Source: Proteobacteria bacterium ST_bin14 (lineage in GTDB: Bacteria; Pseudomonadota; Alphaproteobacteria; Sphingomonadales; Sphingomonadaceae). From it: DNA of 33,707 bases. Below the pieces are notes generated by a model. It was given only the letters and a program-made list of their open reading frames with translations. It did not search any database and had not been told where the DNA came from. Shown one piece after another: positions 8,687 to 15,612 of the stretch; position 1 is the stretch's first letter; each line of letters begins with the position of its first letter. Both the position numbers and the translations under genes were made by a program. The DNA lies in the NCBI GenBank assembly GCA_002083655.1, contig MSXR01000024.1, positions 1 to 33,707 of the forward strand. The letters run 5' to 3'.

Positions 8687-9483
8687 TCAGTCGCTGGAGT
8701 GGGGCCAGCAGCCGCGAGATGTCACCAAGACACGCGCTTCTGGCCAATCGCAAACTGCCTGAATGGCGACCGCTTTATGGAACTGTGGATGGTCGGTCTA
8801 ATAACCGGGTCTGGGTCGTTAGCTGCCGGCCGATGAGCTGCCTCCCAGCGTCAGCTTTGCCGTTTTGATCTGCTGAAAGCTGCCTGTCAGCAACCGGCCT
8901 AATCTCAGCCAAGATCGATTGTGAATGAACGGCTGGTGTTGGGGAGTTGGAGGGACGCCTTGAACGGCGACTTATGGGTCATTCCGCCCGATCATGGCCG
9001 TGCCAGCGCGGAGCTTCGCCGCGCCCTTCGTCGCACTGCCGTCCAAAACCGGCCCCGGAATGGTGGTCAGAATCTGATACCTGCATGGGTCAAAGAGTAG
9101 CCGCTTATCCGTCCGGCTCAAGGAAAGGGCTGGCAGGGTCAAAGGCCTGGATCGAATCACCAGCGCGGGCAGATTTGCATGCTCCGAAAGATCGCGAGTG
9201 ATTTCTGCCTCAGCCCCGCCGCAGCGAGCCCGGTCGTGACCCGACATGCGGTCGCAACATCTGCAAAACAGGAGAGCGCCGATGACCGTGGTGACGATCT
9301 CACTCACCCCATGGACCGATCAGTCTGTATCCAGCGTGGAAAATTGCGGCGCAGCATGAGCCGCGACACCGCGCCCCCGGGCACAAGAGAACAGGTTGGA
9401 AAGAGGAAGAGCGATCGGAAGGGGAGTTGGAAAAATTGGATGCGCCGACAGGCGCAGCTGGTTTTCAGACTTTCCTTTCGATC
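8687..9483. other. Gap of about 800 bases with no convincing gene
   Basis: Between the regulator and the exonuclease module. Open frames on both strands overlap and show no domain. The only possible gene is a 25-codon frame at 9282-9359 (start MTVVTISLTPWTD) with a good GGAG site eight bases upstream; its stop overlaps an ATG in another frame. It may be a leader peptide of the downstream module, or the truncated start of a lost gene. The stretch 8760-8960 has the low-coding look of degenerate intergenic DNA. Confidence 0.4.
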
Positions 9484-9505
9484 CGTGCGTGCACCGGCAC
9501 GCACG
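9484..9505. promoter_or_regulatory. Perfect 9-bp hairpin just before the exonuclease gene
   Basis: CGTGCGTGC (9484-9492) and GCACGCACG (9497-9505) are perfect inverted repeats around a four-base loop. The hairpin ends 23 bases before the exonuclease ATG, immediately upstream of its AAGGA ribosome site. No T-run follows, so it is not a typical terminator. It could be an operator or a structure in the 5' leader of the mRNA. Confidence 0.6.
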
Positions 9506-9528
9506 ATCGTTCCTGAAGGATATAGTCT

Positions 9529-10365
9529 ATGCGATCAATCTATCCACAACGCCCCAGCGACGAGCATGGGGGCGATCATGTCGTGGTGTTCGATGTCGAA
9601 TCGATCGTCGATGAAGCAGTTGATGGCGGCAGTTTCCCGAAATGGCCGTTGCACCGGCCGGTAGTTGCAAGCTTTCTGACCGCGTCGTTGGATGACCGTC
9701 GCTACCGGTTTCAGATGACGAGCATCGTCTGCCAGCCAGGCGGCGAACGCGACTTCTACCAGGCGGTCGATGCCCAGATGCCGGCGGGGGTGACGACCGT
9801 CGGGTTCAACAGCCGTGGTTATGACTTGCCAGTGCTGCAGCTCGGGGCAATCGCCGAACGACGGTTCGATCTGGCTGGCTTGTCGCATCATGCACGCGCG
9901 CACCGATTTGGGCGGTCGCACTGCGATTTGTCGGAGATGTATTCGCTCTATGGCGGGACCAAACGGCCGAGCTTGTCAGAGATCTGTGACCGGCTCGGTA
10001 TCCCTGTGAAAACGACCGTCCACGGCAGCGACGTCGGTGCTCTGTGGCGATCGGGCGATGTCGATGCGATTGCGCGCTACTGCGAGGAAGATGTCGCGGC
10101 GACCTACTGTGCATGGCTTGCGCATCATGCGTGGCGGCATAGCGATGAGGCGTTGATCGTCCGACCGCTTGCCGCCTTCGCGCAGTGGATCGAACGCTCA
10201 CCCAAACGCGCGCACCTTATGCCGTTTGCAACGTCGCCGACTGCCGTCTGGGCACGATCGCGCGCGCTAGCACTGGGCATTGCCGATGCGCTGAAACTTG
10301 CCGAGCGCCGTGTCCAGCACGCCGCCGACGAACGCGCGTTCAACGGCGTGGCGACCGCCTTCTAG
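9529..10365 (+). CDS. DEDD-family 3'-5' exonuclease (PolB-exo-like)
   Basis: A 278-residue predicted 3'-5' exonuclease of the DnaQ/RNase H-like superfamily, closest to stand-alone 'DNA polymerase B exonuclease-like' proteins (PF10108 type). All three motifs are present: Exo I VFDVES (Asp22, Glu24), Exo II VGFNSRGYDLPVL (Asp99) and Exo III ARYCEEDVAATY (Tyr184, Asp188), the DEDDy arrangement. It should remove nucleotides from single-stranded 3' ends using two metal ions. AAGGA nine bases before the ATG supports the start. It is the first of four co-directional genes; the next gene appears to be a catalytically dead copy of it. Proteins of this family are common on plasmids and integrative elements, which fits the island setting. 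Confidence 0.88.
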   Translation: MRSIYPQRPSDEHGGDHVVVFDVESIVDEAVDGGSFPKWPLHRPVVASFLTASLDDRRYRFQMTSIVCQPGGERDFYQAVDAQMPAGVTTVGFNSRGYDLPVLQLGAIAERRFDLAGLSHHARAHRFGRSHCDLSEMYSLYGGTKRPSLSEICDRLGIPVKTTVHGSDVGALWRSGDVDAIARYCEEDVAATYCAWLAHHAWRHSDEALIVRPLAAFAQWIERSPKRAHLMPFATSPTAVWARSRALALGIADALKLAERRVQHAADERAFNGVATAF

Positions 10366-10477
10366 CCCGGCCAGGCTAGCCGTCCTCAACCCCACTCGAC
10401 CCATTCATCCTGCGCCCATGCCGCTGCCGACATCCGATCGGCGGCGCGAAGACGCGCGCCCAGTTCAGGAAATCACG

Positions 10478-11104
10478 ATGACCAATGCCTGCTTATTCAT
10501 CACGCTTGCCGTCGCGAGCGTGCGTATCGATGCCAACGAGCGCGGTAAGCATTCTGCCATGTCGCATCTGGCGGCTATCGCCGTGCTAATCGCCGAGCGG
10601 GACTCGGATGGCACCTGGACCTTCAGCCTGAAGCGCCACGCCGTCGCCGCTGGTGACCGCGAAGACAGCCTGTTGCTCTGGGCGCTGAACGCCCTGCCCG
10701 AAATTGGCATCGTGCTCGGCTGGCAGCTTGCCAACCGGGCGATCACGCCGCTGCTCGATGCTGCCACCACCGGCGATCCCGAGCTTGGCCGCGCCTTTCT
10801 CGATCGGCTGACCCGATTGGTGACGGCGCCGAGCATCGATCTCGCCGTCCATCACGGCGGCGCAGGAGCACCGCCGCTGGCTGAGATCGCCGCCGGGCAC
10901 GGCATCGCGGTGCCCGTGGCCGATCCAGCAGCTGTCGAGAGCGCCTGGGGGTTCGGCGAGCGAGCCTGGCTTCGCGACCATGTCGAGGCTGAAGCCGTGG
11001 CCGTGTGGCGGCTGTGGCTGGCCGAAAGCAACGGCACCGCCGGCGATGCCAGCGCCGCGTTCGACGCCTGGCGGTCAAGCAGCAGCGATGCCGCGAGCTC
11101 GTGA
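10478..11104 (+). CDS. Probable inactive paralogue of the preceding exonuclease
   Basis: A 208-residue protein with no obvious domain when read alone, but it aligns by eye with its neighbour along the whole core. The Exo II region GFNSRGYDLPVL corresponds to GWQLANRAITPLL. The segment PSLSEICDRLGIPV corresponds to PPLAEIAAGHGIAV. The Exo III region YCEEDVAATYCAWLA corresponds to HVEAEAVAVWRLWLA. Each catalytic acid is replaced: the DxE of Exo I reads T-L-A (residues 9-11), the Exo II Asp becomes Ala, and the Exo III Asp is lost. The spacing of motifs is kept. I infer an RNase H-like fold without nuclease activity, perhaps a partner subunit. ATG at 10478 has AGGA upstream; the longer frame from 10298 overlaps the exonuclease end and is not needed. 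The alignment is by eye and the family is otherwise unknown to me. Confidence 0.6.
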   Translation: MTNACLFITLAVASVRIDANERGKHSAMSHLAAIAVLIAERDSDGTWTFSLKRHAVAAGDREDSLLLWALNALPEIGIVLGWQLANRAITPLLDAATTGDPELGRAFLDRLTRLVTAPSIDLAVHHGGAGAPPLAEIAAGHGIAVPVADPAAVESAWGFGERAWLRDHVEAEAVAVWRLWLAESNGTAGDASAAFDAWRSSSSDAASS

Positions 11105-11128
11105 TCCTTGCCCGTGGGAGAAAAGCAC

Positions 11129-12124
11129 ATGCCCAGTAATGCGCTGGCCGATGGGGAGCGGACCAACATTGACGAGGTCAATGACGATCGTCAGTCGATC
11201 CCAAAGGTCGCCTATGTGACGCTCTGTAAGGGGATCGAGCCTGAGCCAAACGATGGCTCGATCTTCGTCACGGGCCTGCAGCAGCGGTTCGCCACGCTGA
11301 CATCCAATCTGCCGTTGGCCGGCGGCGACGCGCTTACACCGACGACAGGTGGCACGTTATCGCTCACCAGGCTGCTGCATCAAGAAGCGCCGTGGCTGAG
11401 CGCGGCAATCGACCGCATCGATGCACAGCTCCGCCTCCAGCTTTGGGCCGGGCGGCCATGGGCGGCGTTCCGGCCGCTGCTGCTTGTCGGACCGCCGGGA
11501 TGCGGCAAATCGCATCTCGCGCGGTTGATCGCAAATCATGCCGGGGCAGGCTTTGCAACGCTCGATCTGGCGGGCACCAGCGATAACCGCACATTGGAAG
11601 GGACGGCACGCGGCTGGACATCGGCACAGCCCTGCTTTCCAGCCGTGGTGATCAATCGCTCCGCGACCGCCAACCCGATCATCTGCCTTGAGGAAATCGA
11701 CAAGGCAGGGGGCAGCAGCGGCAATGGCGATCCGGTCGCAACCCTGCTCACCATGATCGAGCCATCGACTGCGCGGGGCTATTTTGACAAGTGCCTGCTG
11801 GCGCCGCTCGACCTGTCCCACGTCAACTGGGTCATGACCGCCAACGACGCCAGCCGGTTGCCAGCGCCGCTCAAGTCACGGCTCGATATCGTCGAGCTCG
11901 CCGGGCCGGGGCCGGAGTATTTTGACAGGATCCTGGCCAACCTTCTGCGCGACCTGGCAACCAGATGGGGCGTGCAGGTCGCCATGCTCCCGACAGTCGA
12001 TGCCGAGATCGAACACATGCTCCGCCGACGCTTTGCCCGGCAACGCTCGGTTCGCGGCTTGATGCGCGCGCTCGAGAGCGTGCTTGCCGTGCTGATCCGC
12101 AGCGTTCCGCGCCCGACCCACTGA
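11129..12124 (+). CDS. AAA+ ATPase, Lon-like, without protease domain
   Basis: A 331-residue single AAA+ module. Walker A is GPPGCGKSH (about residues 121-129), Walker B is IICLEEIDKA (near 190), and an arginine finger sits in PLKSRLDIVEL (near 250). The sensor-1 region WVMTANDASRLP and the overall order match the AAA part of Lon and its stand-alone relatives, but no Lon protease or N-terminal substrate domain is present. About 100 residues precede the AAA core and have no known motif. The ATG at 11129 is chosen for its GGGAG site; the open frame begins at 11108 with a weaker start. The gene follows the inactive exonuclease after 24 bases, so it probably shares its mRNA and may remodel a nuclease or relaxase complex. 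Confidence 0.85.
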   Translation: MPSNALADGERTNIDEVNDDRQSIPKVAYVTLCKGIEPEPNDGSIFVTGLQQRFATLTSNLPLAGGDALTPTTGGTLSLTRLLHQEAPWLSAAIDRIDAQLRLQLWAGRPWAAFRPLLLVGPPGCGKSHLARLIANHAGAGFATLDLAGTSDNRTLEGTARGWTSAQPCFPAVVINRSATANPIICLEEIDKAGGSSGNGDPVATLLTMIEPSTARGYFDKCLLAPLDLSHVNWVMTANDASRLPAPLKSRLDIVELAGPGPEYFDRILANLLRDLATRWGVQVAMLPTVDAEIEHMLRRRFARQRSVRGLMRALESVLAVLIRSVPRPTH

Positions 12125-12216
12125 CCGGCAGCCCTGTTCATCCCGACCTTCAGCCTGCGCAGCAGGCGAAGCCGCCGCACGCCCGTGCGACGGAATACCC
12201 AAGAGGAAATACACTC

Positions 12217-12879
12217 ATGATGCATGCCCCAATCTCGACCAATACGGCGAATCTTGCCGCGATCAGCGCCTTTGCTGCCGCAACACCTCCAAACCCGTTC
12301 GACATCACGCCGATCCTGCACCCGCAGGCGGGCGTCCCTTCCGACCAGACAAAGACATTCTGGTCGGCTACCGCAAATGCGCTCTACATCGTGCGCGAAA
12401 ATGGCACCGACCTGTTCGGACCCACCCCCGACTTCGCTGCTAAGCTCGCAGCCTGTCCGGACCTGGTCGACCACGGTCGCCGCGGTCCGATCGGATGCGA
12501 TGCCGACCCTGTTGCGGGGCTCGATCTATGGCAGCGGGCCGACGATGCTGCGATCATCGATCGGCCAAGTGCGCCGGTCGCGTTCCACGCCATTGGCTGG
12601 CTGCCGACCGCCATGGACCAGGCCGGTTGGCGCGAGCTGATCCTGACGTTTCTGGATGAGCAGCTCGTCGCCAACGGCATGGTGGCAGACTGGGCGCTGC
12701 ATGCGCTGGAAGACGGGCAGGGGGGCTGGATCAAAAAGCCTCACATGCACGCTGTTATCACCGGCCGGTTCTGGAGAGGCCCGCGCCTGGGGCAGCCTCA
12801 GGCGGCGTGGCTCTCAACCACCAAGCGTCGCAACGCGCTTGGCAACGCCTGGGTCGCGACCGTCGGAGAGGCGCTCTAG
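12217..12879 (+). CDS. Stand-alone MobA/MobL-like relaxase domain
   Basis: A 220-residue protein. Residues about 100-182 match the core of MobA/MobL (MobQ) relaxases: an LW...AD segment, the strand SAPVAFHAIGWLP, the helix WRELILTFLDEQLVANGMV, the strand ADWALHALED with the first metal His (162), then the HUH motif HMH (176-178) in KPHMHAVIT. The C-terminal WLSTTKRRNALGNAW recalls the helix after the HUH in that family. The usual N-terminal Tyr segment is absent; Tyr57 is the nearest candidate. No helicase or primase region follows. It could be a reduced relaxase or a repurposed HUH endonuclease. AGAGGAAAT precedes the ATG. It is the last gene of the four-gene run, 92 bases after the ATPase, and a strong hairpin follows its stop. 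Confidence 0.7.
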   Translation: MMHAPISTNTANLAAISAFAAATPPNPFDITPILHPQAGVPSDQTKTFWSATANALYIVRENGTDLFGPTPDFAAKLAACPDLVDHGRRGPIGCDADPVAGLDLWQRADDAAIIDRPSAPVAFHAIGWLPTAMDQAGWRELILTFLDEQLVANGMVADWALHALEDGQGGWIKKPHMHAVITGRFWRGPRLGQPQAAWLSTTKRRNALGNAWVATVGEAL

Positions 12880-12902
12880 CCTCGGCGTTCGCGATGGGGT
12901 GG

Positions 12903-12941
12903 ACCGTGTCCGACCAAGCGCATGCACTGGTCGGACACGGT
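12903..12941. repeat. Perfect 14-bp hairpin downstream of the relaxase-like gene
   Basis: ACCGTGTCCGACCA (12903-12916) and TGGTCGGACACGGT (12928-12941) are exact inverted repeats around an 11-base loop that itself contains the palindrome GCATGC. It begins 23 bases after the relaxase-like stop codon. There is no T-run, so a simple terminator is unlikely. A protein-binding site, an oriT-like hairpin for the neighbouring HUH protein, or a bidirectional transcription block are possible. Confidence 0.75.
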
Positions 12942-13245
12942 CGGGCCGGTGGCCGTTGTTACCAGCAGTCGCCAGCCCAACCCGCGCGTCACAGCCGACC
13001 GGCGTAGGTTATGGCGATGTCGATACCCTTCGTGCGCCTCAGGTCATTGCGCTGGGCGGGGTAGGGGCAACCGTCGCGTAGGCAATGGCAGATCGCGCGT
13101 TCGGCGCGTCAATCGAACGCTTGCCGGGAAAAGTGGTCCGGTGAAACTCCGGTGAAATTCGGCGCGATTCTGGTTATGTTCGGCGCATGTTCTGCAATCA
13201 CGTCGAGCAAAAGCCGCGAAAATCTACGCTTTTGCGCTTACAACT
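12942..13245. other. End of the island, no gene seen
   Basis: About 300 bases between the hairpin and the tRNA fragment with no supportable gene. The last part has short repeated blocks (two copies of CCGGTGAAA around 13137-13157). It probably includes the arm-type or attachment sequences of the island end, but no binding site can be named. Confidence 0.4.
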
Positions 13246-13294
13246 TGTGTTGACATCGCAGGGGTCGCAAGTTCAATCCTTGCCACGCCCACCA
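13246..13294 (+). other. 3' tRNA-Val(GAC) fragment: probable island attachment site
   Basis: The last 49 bases match the 3' half of tRNA-Val(GAC): anticodon loop with GAC at 13252-13254, the 3' anticodon stem CGCAG, a T-arm GCAAG-TTCAATC-CTTGC, the acceptor 3' strand CACGCCC and ACCA. Upstream there is no D-arm and no GGGCGTG acceptor partner, so the gene is incomplete. Partial tRNA 3' ends of this kind are left by integrases that use tRNA genes as targets. Because it is on the + strand, the intact tRNA should lie to the left of the window and the island between them. Confidence 0.8.
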
Positions 13295-13297
13295 CCG

Positions 13298-13331
13298 AAA
13301 ACCCCGGAAACCATCGGTTTCCGGGGTTTTT
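13298..13331 (+). terminator. Rho-independent terminator of tRNA-Val
   Basis: AAAACCCCGGAAACC (13298-13312) pairs perfectly with GGTTTCCGGGGTTTT (13316-13330) around a three-base loop, and the 3' arm ends in a T-run. It starts four bases after the tRNA CCA end. It is the natural terminator of the tRNA gene, which supports the reading that the right side is original chromosome. Confidence 0.9.
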
Positions 13332-13355
13332 GTTTGGGTTTTACGGAAGGGGCGG

Positions 13356-13373
13356 CTGGTACATATGTACCAG
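13356..13373. promoter_or_regulatory. 18-bp perfect palindrome, operator candidate
   Basis: CTGGTACATATGTACCAG is identical to its reverse complement over 18 bases. It lies 250 bases upstream of the alpha-glucosidase start. A second, looser inverted repeat (ATTGGGAT at 13427-13434, ATCCCAAT at 13457-13464) lies between. Either could be an operator of the sugar cluster; no regulator gene is in the window. Confidence 0.5.
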
Positions 13374-13622
13374 GGCACTCGCCGGACGGGCGCGGCGGAG
13401 CTGATGTTCACGCGGTAAATTGGCAGATTGGGATTAGCTGGGTTCGGGTATACAATATCCCAATGTAGATTACGCGCGGTCGGATGCGTACCGACGGTTC
13501 GGTCTCAGGACGCTTGTGGGGCAATGCAGCGCCAGCGCCGCAGCGCTGAGAATGTTGTACGTGACGTTGCCCGCATTGGGGTTTGCGGTGCGCGCGGCGG
13601 AAGCAGGGGCAGAGGTGGCGAA

Positions 13623-15254
13623 ATGACTAACATGATGGTTAGCCCGGCGCGTAAATTGCTTGCCCGCGAATGGTGGCGCGGTGCGACAATCTATCAAATC
13701 TATCCGCGCAGCTTCGCCGATTCGAACGGCGACGGCATTGGCGATTTGCCCGGCATCACCGCGCGGCTTGATCATGTCGCTTCGCTTGGCGTCGATGCAA
13801 TCTGGCTGTCGCCCTTCTTCACATCGCCGATGAAGGATTTCGGATATGACGTTGCCGATTACCGCGGCGTCGACCCGATCTTCGGCACGCTTGATGATTT
13901 CGACGATCTGGTCGCGCGCGGGCATGCGCTGGGGCTGAAGATCATCATCGATCAGGTCTATTCGCATACGTCCGATGTGCATGACTGGTTCCAGCAGAGC
14001 CGCGCAGATCGCGCCAACCCGCTGGCTGACTGGTATGTGTGGGCAGATGCCAAGCCCGATGGGTCACCGCCAAGCAACTGGCAATCGGTGTTCGGCGGCC
14101 CGGCATGGACCTGGGATGCGCGGCGTGGCCAATATTACATGCATAATTTTCTCAGCAGCCAGCCGCAGCTCAACCTGCATTTGCCCGCGGTACAGGACGC
14201 GCTGATTGATACGGCGCGTTTCTGGCTGGATCGCGGGGTTGACGGGTTCCGCATGGATGCCATTAACTTTTCGATGCACAATCCGGCGCTGACCGATAAT
14301 CCACCCGCGCCGCCCAGCAACGCGCCGCGCACCCGGCCATTCGATTTCCAGCGCCACATTCATAATCAGTCGCACGCCGATATTCCGCGCTTTATCGCGC
14401 GGCTGCGCGCGGTGCTGGACGGTTATGGCGACCGGTTCACCGTCGCGGAAGTGGGCGGCGAGGATAATGATCGCGAGATGAAGGCGTTCACTGCCGACAA
14501 CCGCCATTTTGACAGCGCTTATGGTTTTGACTTTCTATATGCGCCAAAACTGACTCCCGGGCTGGTGCGCGAGGCGCTGGAACGCTGGCCCGATACCCCC
14601 GGACTCGGGTGGCCTAGCTGGGCCTTTTCCAATCATGATGCGCCGCGCGCCATTTCGCGCTGGGCAGCGCCGGCACACCGCGATGCTTACGCCCGGCTGA
14701 CGATGCTGCTGCTGTTGTGCTTGCGCGGCGATGTGTTCGTTTATCAGGGCGAGGAATTGGGCCTTGATCAGGTCGATATCGGCTTTGACGATCTGAAGGA
14801 TCCAGAGGCAATCGCCAACTGGCCGCTGACGTTGAACCGTGATGGCGCGCGCACGCCGATCCCCTGGTGCGACCCCGCACCGGCGCTGGGATTTTCAACC
14901 GGCAAGCCCTGGCTTCCGATCGGGCCAGATCATGCTGCGCTGGCCGTGTCACGGCAGCAGGATGACCCGGCATCAATGTTGGCGTTGACGAAGCGGCTGA
15001 TCGCGCTGCGCCGTGGCCGCGACGCGCTGTTGCTGGGCGATATGCGGTTCACTGAGGCGTCCGATACCGTGCTGTCATTTGAACGATCCGTGGACGGCGA
15101 CGTGCTGCTGTGTGCGTTCAACCTTGGCGCTGGCGATCCAGACTGGCTGCCGGGCGATCCGGAAAACTGGCGGATCATCGAGCGTGTCGGCACGGGCAAA
15201 GGGTGGCAGCTCGGCCCGTTTGGCGGGGTTGTTGCCGAACAGATCACGACATGA
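13623..15254 (+). CDS. GH13 alpha-glucosidase (oligo-alpha-glucosidase type)
   Basis: A 543-residue GH13 enzyme that should hydrolyse alpha-glucosidic bonds of maltose or malto-oligosaccharides. It starts with the family's EWWRGATIYQIYPRSF. The catalytic residues are the nucleophile Asp212 in GFRMDAI, the acid/base Glu276 in VAEVGGE, and the transition-state Asp339 in FSNHDAPR. The calcium-type loop SNGDGIGD (34-41) and IIIDQVYSHTS (region II) are also intact. There is no signal peptide, so it is cytoplasmic. GAGGTGG before the ATG at 13623 supports this start over the longer frame from 13428. It leads the sugar cluster; the GH97 remnant, esterase and transporter follow on the same strand. 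Confidence 0.93.
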   Translation: MTNMMVSPARKLLAREWWRGATIYQIYPRSFADSNGDGIGDLPGITARLDHVASLGVDAIWLSPFFTSPMKDFGYDVADYRGVDPIFGTLDDFDDLVARGHALGLKIIIDQVYSHTSDVHDWFQQSRADRANPLADWYVWADAKPDGSPPSNWQSVFGGPAWTWDARRGQYYMHNFLSSQPQLNLHLPAVQDALIDTARFWLDRGVDGFRMDAINFSMHNPALTDNPPAPPSNAPRTRPFDFQRHIHNQSHADIPRFIARLRAVLDGYGDRFTVAEVGGEDNDREMKAFTADNRHFDSAYGFDFLYAPKLTPGLVREALERWPDTPGLGWPSWAFSNHDAPRAISRWAAPAHRDAYARLTMLLLLCLRGDVFVYQGEELGLDQVDIGFDDLKDPEAIANWPLTLNRDGARTPIPWCDPAPALGFSTGKPWLPIGPDHAALAVSRQQDDPASMLALTKRLIALRRGRDALLLGDMRFTEASDTVLSFERSVDGDVLLCAFNLGAGDPDWLPGDPENWRIIERVGTGKGWQLGPFGGVVAEQITT

Positions 15255-15265
15255 AGGATGGGCGG

Positions 15266-15612
15266 ATGACGGTTCGGATTCTGTTGGCGCTGCTGATCGC
15301 TGCTTATGGCAAATCACAGGGCGTTCGCCTGATCGGCCATCACGAAACAGGCGTTGCTGCCAGCCATGATGAGGCGCAATGGGCGATGAAACGGCGCGCA
15401 ATCTGGACATCAGCCTCGATTTCCTTGATCCCGGTCGTATGTACACCGCCCAAATCTATCGCGACGGCCCTGATGCCGACTATCGCACGGCAAAACGCCA
15501 CGCGATCGTGATTGAAACGCGCAAGGTGCACAGCGAGGATCGCCTTACATTGGCGCTTGCGCCCGGCGGCGGGCAGGCAATCCGCTTCGTCGCATCCGGC
15601 AAGCGCCGATGA
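15266..15612 (+). pseudogene. GH97 alpha-glucosidase remnant (two internal deletions)
   Basis: A decayed gene of the GH97 family. It keeps a ribosome site (GAAGGA), an ATG at 15266 and a signal-peptide-like start (MTVRILLALLIAA). This is fused to a mid-catalytic segment (YGKSQGVRLIGHHETG, 15308-15378) and then, in a different frame, to the C-terminal domain (NLDISLDFLDPGR to LTLALAPGGGQAIRF, to 15612). An intact GH97 is about 650-700 residues, so roughly 80% is missing. Frame 2 from the ATG stops at 15511, and the C-terminal part reads in frame 1. Intact relatives would act on alpha-glucosides in the periplasm beside the GH13 enzyme. Identification rests on family motifs recalled, not on a search. 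Confidence 0.75.

Noticed and set aside
8760..8960. Similarity of this stretch to bases 300-540 as a dispersed repeat
   Set aside because: Short shared words only; no continuous alignment could be made by eye.
8972..9307. 111-codon minus frame in the gap before the exonuclease
   Set aside because: No domain, no ribosome site, and Arg/Leu-rich shadow composition.
13187..13468. 93-codon plus frame over the tRNA fragment
   Set aside because: It reads through tRNA and terminator sequence and has no protein-like features.
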